The notes under the pieces were generated by a model. It ran no database searches and had not been told where the DNA came from. It saw only the letters and a list, made by a program, of their open reading frames with translations. Below, one piece after another: positions 35,310-45,600 of a stretch of DNA of 64,000 nucleotides. The DNA is taken from assembly GCF_001010285.1 (NCBI RefSeq), contig NZ_CP011104.1, forward strand, positions 2,852,001 through 2,916,000. The letters run 5' to 3'. Every line of letters starts with the position of its first letter. Positions within the stretch are counted from its first letter, which is position 1. The position numbers and the translations under genes are program-made. The DNA comes from Photorhabdus thracensis. GTDB lineage: Bacteria; Pseudomonadota; Gammaproteobacteria; Enterobacterales; Enterobacteriaceae.

Positions 35310-36797
35310 ATGAGTGAAATGAATATTATAAAGAAATGGTGGGTGCTCTCTACTGTTTCAGCTGCGTTATTACTGGTTGCTGTCGATATGACAGTGTTGT
35401 ATACCGCGCTTCCGAGTTTGACCCACAGTTTGGGTGCGAGCACAACGGAAAAGTTGTGGATAGTGAATATTTACCCTCTTGTCGTCTCTGGGCTGTTATT
35501 GGGGGCGGGTACTTTGGGAGATCGCGTTGGGCATAAACGGCTGCTTGTTTATGGTCTCATGATATTTGGATGCTCGTCCTTGATGGCAGCCTACTCTTAT
35601 TCATCGGAAATGTTGATTGTTTCCCGGGCATTACTGGGAATCGGTGCGGCAACGATGATGCCTGCCACATTGTCGATTATCGCTTTAATATTCGATGATG
35701 AAGACGAGAGATCATTCGCAATTGGAATCTGGGCAGCCGTTGCCTCTGGAGGTGCGGCAGTAGGACCACTTATTGGAGGCGTATTGCTTGAATATTTTTG
35801 GTGGGGATCGGTGTTCCTCATCAATGTTCCTATTGTGATTTTGGCATTAATTCTGTCGTGGTTGTTTGTCCCAACCTCTAAGACAGATTCGTCTCATCCG
35901 TGGGATCTTGTCGGCTCATTGCAGATCATGGTTGTATTGATCAGTTTTGCCTATGCCATCAAGGAGTTCGCCAAGAGAGAGCCTTCCTATATCGGGGTAC
36001 TTGTGACTTTCACTTTGACGGTGGGGTTTCTGCTGTTATTCATTCGACGCCAGAAACGAAGTGTACATCCGCTGATTGATTTTGATCTTTTCAAAAGCCC
36101 GGCTTTTTCGTCTTCAGTCATCGCTGGATTAGTGGCTTCCGCCTGTTTGATGGGAATTAATCTGGTTTTAAGCCAGCGTTTGCAACTTGTATTGTCATTA
36201 ACACCCTTGCAATCGGGGCTCTATTTCTTGCCATTCTCATTGGGCGCAATTGTTGCGAGTCCTGTGAGTGGTTGGGTTCTTCCTCGTTTGGGTAGTGCTC
36301 GATTGCTCATTACCTCTTTGTTGATATATGCCTTTGCCATACTTGCACTCATGGCTAGTTTTTCAGCTCCCTTGCCTTTGCAGGTAATTTGCTTCTTTGT
36401 GCTGGGAACATGTCTCGGGGCAACAATGACTGCCGCGTCCAGTACTATCATGCAGGCTACACCGCCAAATCGGGCAGGTATGGCCGCGTCAGTTGAAGAG
36501 GTTTCCTATGAGTTGGGTGGTGGACTGGGAATTGCAATAATGGGGAGTATCATGTCGGCTGTCTATAGTTATACCCTTGAGCTTCCGGCTGATTCTCCAG
36601 TTAATGATGCTGCCAGAGAGGGTATTGATGGCGCTTTGATAGCCGCGGAAGGAATGGCGCCTGATGCTGGTTTGGCTTTTGCAAACCTTGCCAGGTCAGC
36701 GTTCGACGGTGCAGTTTTTTCTGTGATGGGGGTTGCATCCCTGTTTCTTCTGGTGGTGGCTGCGTTGGTATGGTTCAATTTTCGCCGGTCCTCCTGA
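35310..36797 (+). CDS. smvA: SmvA-like MFS exporter (DHA2 family)
   Basis: A 495-aa, 14-helix major facilitator resembling SmvA, which exports methyl viologen and cationic biocides in enterics. Features: VDMTVLYTALPSLTHSLGAS in helix 1 (DHA2 motif D), the loop 2-3 motif GTLGDRVGHKRLL, helix 4 RALLGIGAATMMPATLSI, and GGAAVGPLIGGVLLEYF (motif C) in helix 5. Complete, with the C-terminal VWFNFRRSS. It precedes the two enzyme genes at 37304 and 38191 but is separated by a terminator and 500 bp, so a link is only possible. Confidence 0.85.
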   Translation: MSEMNIIKKWWVLSTVSAALLLVAVDMTVLYTALPSLTHSLGASTTEKLWIVNIYPLVVSGLLLGAGTLGDRVGHKRLLVYGLMIFGCSSLMAAYSYSSEMLIVSRALLGIGAATMMPATLSIIALIFDDEDERSFAIGIWAAVASGGAAVGPLIGGVLLEYFWWGSVFLINVPIVILALILSWLFVPTSKTDSSHPWDLVGSLQIMVVLISFAYAIKEFAKREPSYIGVLVTFTLTVGFLLLFIRRQKRSVHPLIDFDLFKSPAFSSSVIAGLVASACLMGINLVLSQRLQLVLSLTPLQSGLYFLPFSLGAIVASPVSGWVLPRLGSARLLITSLLIYAFAILALMASFSAPLPLQVICFFVLGTCLGATMTAASSTIMQATPPNRAGMAASVEEVSYELGGGLGIAIMGSIMSAVYSYTLELPADSPVNDAAREGIDGALIAAEGMAPDAGLAFANLARSAFDGAVFSVMGVASLFLLVVAALVWFNFRRSS

Positions 36798-37303
36798 GTG
36801 ACTCCTCTCATTCTTCGGTTTCGTAGTCGGTGTAATCGAATCAAAGCAGAGGGTGTGTAACTTGGTGAAATAGGTGCATAGATTGATTTCGCAGGTGCTT
36901 TTTAATGGGAAGCCACATTTTTGTGGCTTCTTCTCTTTTGATCGGTAAGTGCGCTTCGATGTATATGGGGTTTCTGACCGGCTGATTGGCTTATCACTCG
37001 TTTTTATTAATAAGAATACTTATTTGATAGTAATAATATTTTAATTATTTTGGCTCAGTTCAAATATCTGGATTGATTCGTGGAGGTTTCTTTTTTTATT
37101 GCTACTTTTAAAATCGTCACTATGTTGTTTATTATTGTAGCAAATGGCGCTAATTATCATTCCATACAGGGTAGGCAAGCTATCGCTTCTCATTTTTTTA
37201 CTCTGCATGTTTGCTTTCTCCATTCCCTACCGTTTTCTGCCTGCTCTATTGGGGATTGGTTAATAGCTAGTTTGCTTGAATTGAGTTAATTCATGGAGTT
37301 GCG
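36798..37303. other. Intergenic region with a terminator
   Basis: 506 bp without a supported gene. AAGCCACA-TTTT-TGTGGCTT followed by CTTCTCTTTT (36910-36937) is an intrinsic terminator for the exporter gene. Short ORFs on both strands around 37041-37289 have no coding features I trust. The promoter of the next gene should be within the last 200 bp. Confidence 0.6.
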
Positions 37304-38167
37304 ATGAAAAATCAAGTTTTCGAACAAACCTATGATGTTTTAGGCATGAAGATAAAAAATCCAATTATCGTTGGGTCGGGTCTGCTTTCTGATGAGGAGA
37401 AATATATTCGCCAGTTTATCGTTCACGGCGCAGGGGCGGTCGTGACAAAGACCATTTACCCGAATTCGGAAAAATTGCATACAGAAAAGACCCATTCCAT
37501 CAGTACAGGGATGTTGAACAATACGACTTACTCGAAGAAAACAGTTGAACATTGGTTGACCATTCTCAGTGAGTTTAAGAGAGAACAGCTTCCGGTGATA
37601 GTCTCTGTCCATGCAGAATCGCCTGGGGAGCTGGGTTCATTGGCTGCTCGTATCTCAGAGGTAACCGATGCACCCTTGGAATTGGGCATTTCGTGCTTAC
37701 ATGCAGATGACTTTATAGAAGATACACCAGAACGTGTATTCAACTACGCGAAAGCGGTGAAAGAGCGAGTGGATACCTCTTTTTCTGTCAAACTCGCGCT
37801 TGGAGACAATTTGTATGGGCGTGTTCAAGCTGCCATAGAAGGTGGTGCTCATTCGATAACGTTGAGTGATACCATTTCGGGGATCGTATTTGACGGAGTG
37901 AGTGGCAAGGCTTTGCTTAATGGGGTTTGCGGATACTCAGGGCCAGGGATAAAACCGTTGGTGCTTGCTGCAATCTATAACCTGCGCAAGCGGGGGCTGA
38001 CGATCCCGATACTTGGATCGGGAGGTGTACAGGATGGTAATGACGTTCATGAGTACATGCTTGCAGGTGCGAATACTGTGCAAGTTTACACTGCACTCCA
38101 TCGGCATATGTACAAAACACTACGGCGTATCGTTCTTGAACATGCCCAAATCACGATGTCAAAATAA
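37304..38167 (+). CDS. Dihydroorotate dehydrogenase-like flavoenzyme
   Basis: A 287-aa TIM-barrel protein of the PyrD/PreA superfamily: opening VLGMKIKNPIIVGSGLLSDEEKYIRQ, GAGAVVTKTIYP, catalytic-loop region LELGISCLHADDF, FMN-binding SVKLALGDN, and the phosphate-binding GSGGVQDGNDVHEYMLAGANTVQVYTAL. It is not the housekeeping PyrD, lacking its N-terminal membrane part. It forms a two-gene operon (23-bp spacing) with a creatininase-family gene, suggesting oxidation or reduction of a cyclic amide that the partner makes or opens (inference). Substrate unknown. Confidence 0.8.
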   Translation: MKNQVFEQTYDVLGMKIKNPIIVGSGLLSDEEKYIRQFIVHGAGAVVTKTIYPNSEKLHTEKTHSISTGMLNNTTYSKKTVEHWLTILSEFKREQLPVIVSVHAESPGELGSLAARISEVTDAPLELGISCLHADDFIEDTPERVFNYAKAVKERVDTSFSVKLALGDNLYGRVQAAIEGGAHSITLSDTISGIVFDGVSGKALLNGVCGYSGPGIKPLVLAAIYNLRKRGLTIPILGSGGVQDGNDVHEYMLAGANTVQVYTALHRHMYKTLRRIVLEHAQITMSK

Positions 38168-38190
38168 GGTATTAAAAAAGGGACAGTATC

Positions 38191-38937
38191 ATGAGCAATC
38201 AAGTAAGAGAATTTGCAGAACTGACCAGTGAGCAGGTTTTAACTGCGGTTGAAGGTAAGACTTTGATATGGCCGATTGGCGGTATTGAGCAGCATGGGCC
38301 TCATCTGCCGTTGAATGTGGATGCCGTGATCCCGGAAGCATTTGCTCGCGTGTTGGCAAATGATATTGCTGGGTTCACATTGCCGGTACAGCCATTATCG
38401 GTAAGATCATTGCCACAGAGTGGGGGTGGACTTGAATTCCCTGGTACGATTTACATTGATGGACCAACATTTACAACTTATATGGGCCGGGCAATTAAGA
38501 GCTTATGTTCATTACCTTTCAAGCAACTTGTGATTATTAATGGTCATTATGAGAATGAAGGTTTTATTTTCGAGGCGGTAGATGAATTACGGACAGAGGG
38601 TCACTTTAAAGATCGTTCCGTTATCGTGTTTAGTTGGTGGAGTTTGGTATCTGATGCCTGGACTCGTGAACATTTGACCGATTTTCCCGGCTGGCACGCT
38701 GAGCATGCTGGGATAACAGAAACAAGTTTGATGCTTCATTTGCGTCCAGATTTGGTTAGAGCTGAGCGGGTTGACCATGATAAACCTCCGCGCGCAGGGG
38801 TTTATCAGATACCGATTAAAGAAGAATTTTCAACGAGAGGAGTTCTTTCTAAAACATCCGGTGCGAGTGCAGAGATCGGCTCACTCATTTTTGAACATGT
38901 CAGGCAACAAATATTGGAACTTGTTACTGCGGATTAA
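38191..38937 (+). CDS. Creatininase-family amidohydrolase
   Basis: A 248-aa creatininase-fold metalloenzyme. Metal-binding motifs are visible: WPIGGIEQHGPHLPLNVDA (Glu and His), IINGHYENEGF (His-Glu region) and FPGWHAEHAGITETSLML (His, Glu). The family includes creatininases, 3-dehydro- and formamidopyrimidine hydrolases and the peptide-processing MftE, so the substrate is open. No peptide-precursor or radical-SAM gene is nearby, which argues against an MftE role. Likely partner of the dehydrogenase-like gene upstream. Confidence 0.82.
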   Translation: MSNQVREFAELTSEQVLTAVEGKTLIWPIGGIEQHGPHLPLNVDAVIPEAFARVLANDIAGFTLPVQPLSVRSLPQSGGGLEFPGTIYIDGPTFTTYMGRAIKSLCSLPFKQLVIINGHYENEGFIFEAVDELRTEGHFKDRSVIVFSWWSLVSDAWTREHLTDFPGWHAEHAGITETSLMLHLRPDLVRAERVDHDKPPRAGVYQIPIKEEFSTRGVLSKTSGASAEIGSLIFEHVRQQILELVTAD

Positions 38938-39279
38938 CCCGCTGAATATTACTGCATTTTTTCGGTTTTACCCTGTCTGCCTGGAAAAGAGCTTACCGTT
39001 TTCATCAATGGGGGCTTTTTCCAGTAACAGCTACATATAACGGTATTCGTAGGTGGTGGAAACCCAGTCTGAATACTTTGATTTGCTTCATATCTTTCTT
39101 GACTCACTACATTAGCCAGTGCGGGATTCCACTTTGCTCATAATTCTGGTACCTCTGGGACATAAACCAAAAACAAATTTCCTGATACTTTTTGGGGTTC
39201 CGAATCACATTGATAATGCCTGTGACAATAGAATCACGGGCATTATCAAACATCTCTTAATCGATATTTTTTGTAGCTA
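38938..39279. other. Intergenic region between convergent units
   Basis: 342 bp between the creatininase gene and the 3' end of tccC. I see no gene, and no clear terminator beyond weak T-runs. Confidence 0.5.
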
Positions 39280-42234
39280 TCAGCTATATCTATGTTTAGG
39301 TTGATAGTTATCCCATTTAGTTTTAGAAAAGACTTCGCTATGGGCTACAGGCTTTCCTTCTTTCCAAAATTTTAGGTTTTGTTGAACTTCTGCTACGTCC
39401 TTATGCCGATATAACCAACGTAGCTCACTGGATGTTATACTTGCTCCATGACCACTTTTTGATATAACTGTCTTGATATCATCACCAATAGTATCAATCA
39501 GAAAATGAACAGGCGCTTTCCTCTGAAGTAGCTGATACTCTAATCCAGCTTTACTTGTTTTTTTCCAAAGAAGTTTTCCTAATTCCTCTATTCTCTTATT
39601 TTCGTATGGTTTTTCTTTCAATTCGGATGCTAATTCATCTGCCAGATTATCACCTGCAACATTATATTTATCATGTTTTGATAAAAACTTCTTAAACTCA
39701 ATAACACGTTCGTGGTCATGTGTTTCTTTTTTTATATTTTCGTCATTAGAATAGACTTTGGGATTTAAATTATCCCAAACGGCATTTGTTATGTCATTTT
39801 GTATCAATATATTCCTTTTGATTTCATTCCTTCTGCCAAAAACTCTAGTTAATTTAGAAAGAAATCCCCCTGAAGCGGTTTTACGCTTATATCCTTTTTT
39901 TTCTAATTTCTCCAATGCATCTTTTCTGGGTTCGTCCAAACCATATAAAATATCCCCCTTTTTAAATACTTTTATCAGAGATTGATTTTCTTTCCGAGAT
40001 TCAGAAGACAGACCTTTTGAGTCATTAAGTAGTACAGGGTTATTCCTCACCATCTGATACAAATTTAGCCCATCTACTGTCCCTGCTGGGTCGGCACCTA
40101 GCCACCGTCCTACCCACGGTTGATAATATCGATATCCGTAATAATACAACCCTGTAGCATCCCGTTCTTTGCCTGAGTAGCGGATAGTTTTGTAATTAGC
40201 TTCTGTTTGGCTGTTTGCCGCCCACAGCGCTGTACCGCCAAATGGATAGTACTCTTCCTCACTGATAATCTGTCCTTCGCTATCTAATTCAAGTTGACTG
40301 GAACCGATAAGATTATCGTAGCTGTAACGCAGCTGATTGTTGCTGATATCTTTTGGTTGACCGCTCTTCCAGTGTAACACCCGCACCTGTGCGCGGCCTG
40401 CTTCACCGACTGTAATGACTTGTAGATCCTCTGCTGTTTTACTGGTTGAGCCAGTAGTACGTAGCTCCAGACCCGGCAGATAAGTTACTCGTTGCTGTTG
40501 TGTACTGTTTCCGGTCTTCTGTTCACTGATTTTTAGCCTCCTCATGCCATCGCTGCCATAGTGATACCATTCCTGGTCATTATTGGTGCTACTGTCCCAT
40601 GTCTCCTGTTGCGATTTTTCTGGTGGTTTTTTGCTTCTTGTTACCAGTGTCGCTTGTTGTAACTCACCCCGTGTATTCCAATTCAGGTTTTGTTCCCGTC
40701 CCCATATTGATGTATCTACTTGTGCCGGGTCACCAGCCGGTGAATTCAGTACTGCCGGGTTCAACGTCTTCTGATGACTGTCTGTATCGAACCAAGAATC
40801 CATTTCTGCCGGCTTATCAGTTAGTTTATTCCTTACCGCCCGGTGCAACGTCTTCTGATGGCCGCCCGCATCGAACCATGAATCCACTTCTTCCGGCTTA
40901 TCAGTCAGTGTACTCAGCACCGCCCGGTTGCTGCGATTTGATACTGTGATAACTCTGGTGTGCCTGTTTTGGTTGGTAGATGAATGATGCTGGATTTTGG
41001 TCAGATTACCGCCATCGTCGTAAGTGTAATTGCGGGTATATTTGGCATAGGTGTTGTTATCAGAAGTAAGGGGGAGTATCGGAGAGGAGATGCTTTGCTG
41101 ACGGATATTAGCCATTTCACGCCCAGTTGCACTGATAAGCTGATACAGGGAATCGTAGGTATAAGTGTTTTCCGGCACCACTTTCTGATTGTGCCAAAAG
41201 CGGGTAGCTTCTGCATCGTTACGGATACTGATGACATTGCCTACCGGGTCATATTCATAACGTAAGTCTTGTAACACTTTGGTGTCTGATGGCCGGTGGG
41301 TTTTGATACCGATCAGCCGTTGGGTTTCCGGTTCATAGCGATATTCAGTGATGACACCATTACCGTGCTCTTCACGTAATTTTTGCCCGGCGGCGGAATA
41401 GGTCAAGGATTTAACAATAATCTGCTCATACTGGTCTTTCACGGTCAGCCAGCTTGCTTTTAATTGCCCGGCCACATCATAGGCTAGACGCTGCTTGTTG
41501 CCTTTCGCATCGGTTTGAGTTAGTAGAGCGCCGGTGGCGTCACAGGTACTCTGGGTAGTATAGATTTCATTGGTTAGTGCGTTCTGCCAAGTGGTTTCGT
41601 TATCACCTGCCCAGTTAGCTTCTCCCTTGCTATACTTATCATCCAGTAATTGTTGGGACTGTGATAAAACGGTACCGGTCAGCGACAGGCTTTCTGGTCG
41701 GGTGACTCCTGCCGTATCGTAGTGGCGTACACATTGCCCGGCAAGGTTATGAGATTTTACCGTTGGCGTATTCTCGGCCCAGATAAGGTGTTCGGTGATG
41801 CGGGATGTTTTTTCCTCCGGTGCTTGTTCGGTCACTGATAACAGACGACCAGGCAGAGAAGGGGATTCATATTGTCGGGTTTGTCTGACGCCTGTTGCGG
41901 TTACGGTCAGTATTGGACGGCTTTCAATATCATTTAGTGTGACAGTGCGACCGGCATCGGTGCTTTCTGTACACAAAATATTACCGGTCAAATCATACTG
42001 CCAGAGAAAGTTAGGTTTTATCGTGTTGTCTTTCTGTCTGGCTTCATACAGGCGCGGGTCAATACTCTGGATCAGGTGCCCGCGGGTGTCATATAGATGG
42101 CGAGTGATAAGGGTATCGGTAGTACCGCTTGCGGTGGAACGGCGAAAGTTGATGTCACGAATAGTCAGGCCACGATTATCTTGGACGTTGACTGTAGGGG
42201 TATGTTGATAAAATTTGGGGTCAAAGTTTTCCAT
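39280..42234 (-). CDS. tccC: TccC-type toxin component (Tc C subunit) with unassigned C-terminal effector domain
   Basis: A 984-aa Tc C subunit. Residues ~1-740 are the Rhs/YD-repeat core that forms, with TcB, the hollow cocoon; it ends with the self-cleaving RHS signature YYGYRYYQPWVGRWLGADPA and GLNLYQMVRNNPVLLNDSKG. Residues ~743-984 are the hypervariable cargo released into target cells: basic at first (KRKTASGGFLSKLTRVFGRR), ending VHFLIDTIGDDIKTVISKSG and SSELRWLYRHKDVAEVQQN. I do not recognise its enzyme class; it is not obviously the actin- or Rho-modifying ADP-ribosyltransferase of TccC3/TccC5. An 84-bp in-frame duplication lies in the core. Confidence 0.92.
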   Translation of the reverse strand: MENFDPKFYQHTPTVNVQDNRGLTIRDINFRRSTASGTTDTLITRHLYDTRGHLIQSIDPRLYEARQKDNTIKPNFLWQYDLTGNILCTESTDAGRTVTLNDIESRPILTVTATGVRQTRQYESPSLPGRLLSVTEQAPEEKTSRITEHLIWAENTPTVKSHNLAGQCVRHYDTAGVTRPESLSLTGTVLSQSQQLLDDKYSKGEANWAGDNETTWQNALTNEIYTTQSTCDATGALLTQTDAKGNKQRLAYDVAGQLKASWLTVKDQYEQIIVKSLTYSAAGQKLREEHGNGVITEYRYEPETQRLIGIKTHRPSDTKVLQDLRYEYDPVGNVISIRNDAEATRFWHNQKVVPENTYTYDSLYQLISATGREMANIRQQSISSPILPLTSDNNTYAKYTRNYTYDDGGNLTKIQHHSSTNQNRHTRVITVSNRSNRAVLSTLTDKPEEVDSWFDAGGHQKTLHRAVRNKLTDKPAEMDSWFDTDSHQKTLNPAVLNSPAGDPAQVDTSIWGREQNLNWNTRGELQQATLVTRSKKPPEKSQQETWDSSTNNDQEWYHYGSDGMRRLKISEQKTGNSTQQQRVTYLPGLELRTTGSTSKTAEDLQVITVGEAGRAQVRVLHWKSGQPKDISNNQLRYSYDNLIGSSQLELDSEGQIISEEEYYPFGGTALWAANSQTEANYKTIRYSGKERDATGLYYYGYRYYQPWVGRWLGADPAGTVDGLNLYQMVRNNPVLLNDSKGLSSESRKENQSLIKVFKKGDILYGLDEPRKDALEKLEKKGYKRKTASGGFLSKLTRVFGRRNEIKRNILIQNDITNAVWDNLNPKVYSNDENIKKETHDHERVIEFKKFLSKHDKYNVAGDNLADELASELKEKPYENKRIEELGKLLWKKTSKAGLEYQLLQRKAPVHFLIDTIGDDIKTVISKSGHGASITSSELRWLYRHKDVAEVQQNLKFWKEGKPVAHSEVFSKTKWDNYQPKHRYS
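40751..40918 (-). repeat. 84-bp tandem duplication inside tccC
   Basis: Two head-to-tail 84-bp units (40751-40834, 40835-40918) encode 28-aa repeats of the pattern LTDKPxExDSWFDxxxHQKTL. The first bases of a third unit (ACCGCCCGGTTG) follow at 40919. It keeps the reading frame. Confidence 0.85.
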
Positions 42235-42266
42235 GATTTACCTCTTTTGTTGTGTTGTTGTGATAT

Positions 42267-42282
42267 TCCCGTTATAGCGGGA
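42267..42282 (-). promoter_or_regulatory. Hairpin upstream of tccC
   Basis: TCCCG-CTATAA-CGGGA (read on the minus strand) lies about 30 bp before the tccC start, between the holin-like gene and tccC. Confidence 0.4.
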
Positions 42283-42317
42283 GACAGAGGACTTCTTGTT
42301 GCAGCGAAAATCCTCCA

Positions 42318-42626
42318 TTATTTTCCTCCCTGATGCATAAAAAGGCGACGCCAGAGCCAGTTCAGCCCGGTACTTCCCGTTGTGCCGAATAGCCCGGCAA
42401 TTGCAAAAGTCATATAGATGCTGCTGCCGCTTTCAAAACTCAGTAATCCTCCCAGGATACCGGTAAAACAGGAGATGATGAGTTGGCATAGGACGTTAAT
42501 CCAACTCCATTTGTATTGTTTGTTCTGTATATCAATGAGGTATCTTACTAATCCGCCCCAGGCCGCAATAAAACCAATGATCAACCAGATAACAAGTTGA
42601 GTATCTGACGGCATTTTTAACGACAC
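42318..42626 (-). CDS. Holin-like small membrane protein in the Tc operon
   Basis: A 102-aa protein resembling phage HP1-type holins: start MSLKMPSDTQLVIWLIIGFIAAWGGLVRYL (first membrane segment), then a second and third hydrophobic segment (VLCQLIISCFTGILGGLLSF; MTFAIAGLFGTTGSTGLNWLW) and a short charged tail. It sits between tcdB and tccC in the same direction. Related Tc loci in Yersinia carry holin/endolysin/spanin lysis genes that release the toxin; here only the holin-like part is present, so any lysin must be elsewhere. Confidence 0.78.
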   Translation of the reverse strand: MSLKMPSDTQLVIWLIIGFIAAWGGLVRYLIDIQNKQYKWSWINVLCQLIISCFTGILGGLLSFESGSSIYMTFAIAGLFGTTGSTGLNWLWRRLFMHQGGK

Positions 42627-42647
42627 TTTTCACCTCTATCTATGCTT

Positions 42648-42668
42648 CCCGCCCGTTAGCCGGGCGGG
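42648..42668 (-). promoter_or_regulatory. GC-rich hairpin between tcdB and the holin-like gene
   Basis: CCCGCCCG-TTAGC-CGGGCGGG, an 8-bp perfect stem directly past the tcdB stop and just before the holin-like start. No T-run follows, so attenuation, processing or mRNA protection are all possible. Confidence 0.5.
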
Positions 42669-42678
42669 GCTTATCAAG

Positions 42679-45600
42679 TTATATTTTCACCTCAGCAGCT
42701 GTATCGTTTTCATCCTCACTGACAGTCAACCAAGGAGTAAACAAGGTTCGACGAAACCAGCCTTTTGCGGTGATAACCTTGATTTCCCGACCAACGGGAT
42801 CATAAACGTGGGTATCTGCATAAGCTTCTTTTGCCTGCCGCGCGCTGTCATCACTGACATAACGCCAATCGTTGAGGAAATAGGGCTGATAGGTTCGTAT
42901 TGGTTGTCCTTTATTGTCATACTCTGTTCGTCCAGTCACTGCCCAGCGGGTCTCCGTATGTTTGACATTTATGCTCAGGGAGCCGTCTTCATTACGTTGC
43001 CAGGCCATGCCTGCCTCATGCCGGGCGGCTGCTTGCAGCAAGCGGCCAAAGCCATCACTGAATACCACTTGTTGACGGATTTGTTGCTCAGGATCGTGGT
43101 CATAACGATCCGTGATCAGCGTGAGGCGATGAGGGGGTAAACGGGTGCTGTGGTTTAGCGGGCTGACCAACTGGGTGGCTGCATTTTGGCGTTGTACCCC
43201 GCGGCGATGGCCCAATGTGCAGATGTATCCGTCTTCAGTGATGATTCCGGACTTGTACAGTGTTTGCCGGTCTTGCTCTGTCAGCTTATTGAAGGTTAGC
43301 TGACTTAATACCGGCATCCAGCTTTCCGGTGCATAGACCTGACATTGTGCTACAGGAAGCGGTTTTTGCAGAGCAATAGCTATGTCTACTTCGGATGGTG
43401 GCGAAAATGATGTTTTTTCCGGTGATGAGTAACCAGTCGTCTTGCCGTTTTCAGTTCCCCAAAAGCGCTGTGCTATTGGGCGGCCCAGAGCATCCAGCGT
43501 GATAAGATGCTCATTGTCATTGATATCAGTGAGCTGCACGGGAGCCAGAAAACGCCAGTCATATTTGGCTGATGTTGTCAGGCCGGCCGCATCCTGCGTT
43601 TTTGTCACGACACAATAGTGTGCATCCCAGGTGAGTGTGATTTTTCCTGTAAGTTGTGTGTTGTTCTGCGTTTGTGGACGCCAGAACTGTGCGGCAGTTC
43701 CGTAATCGGTGTAGCCGTGACGGGCTGTCCAGACTTTGCCTTCCCCAGTGCGAGGGAACAGGTAATCCGTCTGTTGATATCCGGCTTTTGCCAGCGTTGT
43801 TGGCAAAGTATCAGATGTGATACTTCCATCAAACGCTGACAATGTGGACTCATCAAATATTGTTGTCTCTGTAAAGGCAACTAATGCCTGTCGTGTCGGT
43901 GCATTATTTTGCCCACCGGTATAAAACGTTCGCTGTTGGCCGAAGTATTTACGCAGTTTGTCATATGCAATCAGGATGTCTTTGTCACACAGGATTTCCA
44001 GGTTTAAACCGCGGTTAACTTCATCGTGTTTGATCTCATAAGTATCAGTGCGCGTGCCATCCGGTAATCCCAGTACCCGAACGGTGTCGCTGGTCAGATG
44101 GTGCCAACTGAACTGTTGATAGGTCAGTCGTAATTTGTGTTGCTGGTCATCATAGCTGTTGTCAAACAGCGTATCAGGTAATATATCCGGATACGGGCTG
44201 GTGTCAGGCTTCTTGCGGCGTGGGTACTGTACCGAAACTTGTTTTAGTGGCTGGCCGAATAGGTCACTGGATAGCGTGATATTTTGGCTGCACTGTGGGT
44301 CACTGGCGATACGTTCGTAGTGATAGTTACGACTTTCCGCTACCGATGGCCAAAGTACAGGATATTCGCTCTCTGTATTCTGTAATCGGCGTACCTGTGG
44401 ACGGAATTCAGTGACTGTATAGGGAACCTCTTTTTGTGCGCTGTTATCCCGTCCGTACAGTTCACTACGCAGTGGCTGACCTTTCAGCGCCCGGTTGAAC
44501 CAGTACCGATTGTTGTCATCTTCCGGCGTCAGCAGAACATCCTCGTTATTTGTCCAGACGGTAAAGCGCGGTGTAAAACCGGCAAAAGCCTGATTATCGC
44601 CACGCCAATATTCTGCCGATAATGCATCGTCTACTACGGGCAGTCCGGTGGCATACCAGTTTTTGGTCAAAGCGGGTGGTGTGTGTTCTGGTGCGCTGCC
44701 CTCAGATAATTTATGGCTATCTGTTTGTTCTACATAACCAAACCCACGAAATTCGCGTTCACGTCCGTCCCAAGCACCGTGGGCATAACGCAGGGTTGTC
44801 ACTAATTTATTGCCACTGATTTCATCCGTTGTTTGCGTTTGCCAGAGGGTGTGTACTGGGAAGGGCAGATAGCCTACCGGTTTTGGTCTATCGGCTGGTG
44901 TTGAGGCTTTTTCATCCAGCCAGAACTGAGCAGAGCTGCGGTAACGCAGGGTGTGATGGGTGCCCATATTGTTATTCATTTCATTGAGCAGCCACGGTTT
45001 TGCGTTGGTCAGATCGCAGCGCCAGTGATGGGGGGCCATATGTGGCACGCTCAGTATCAAGCTAGCTACCCCCAATCCCTGCACATCGGCCACCTGTAAT
45101 TGACAAGTATCATCAAAACGCAAACCATCTGGAAAGGTTAGTGTTACTGGTGCTGAAAAACCGTTGCCACTGTTATTCAGGAAGATATCCAGGCGGTTTT
45201 TGTGAACATAAATCAGGTCGGTTGGACCGCTGCCATCCAGGTCTGCCAGATAAACCTGAGTGGGATTAAACTCAATTGTTGGTTGGCTGAATCCCGGCAG
45301 GGTGATTGGCTGACCAAATCGTCCGTGCCCCAGATTCGGCCAGCAAGTGACTTTAGTCGCACTGACTTCAACCAGATGTGCTTGACCGGAACCCAATACA
45401 TCACTAAAAGCCACTAACTTACGGGCGTCGGCACCCGGTACCGGCAGTGTTATGTCACCGGATTGCACCACATCCTGCCCTTTGGCAAAGCCGTCGCGGG
45501 TATTGGCATACAAGCGCACACTTTTAGGACCGATCAGTACCAAATCAGACAGCCCGGCTCCCATTAAATCCGCCAGTTGCGCACGGGGATGAGTGTATTC

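Noticed and set aside
37080..37289. 69-aa hydrophobic ORF upstream of the dehydrogenase-like gene
   Set aside because: No ribosome-binding site, overlaps the likely promoter region, and an opposite-strand ORF covers the same bases.
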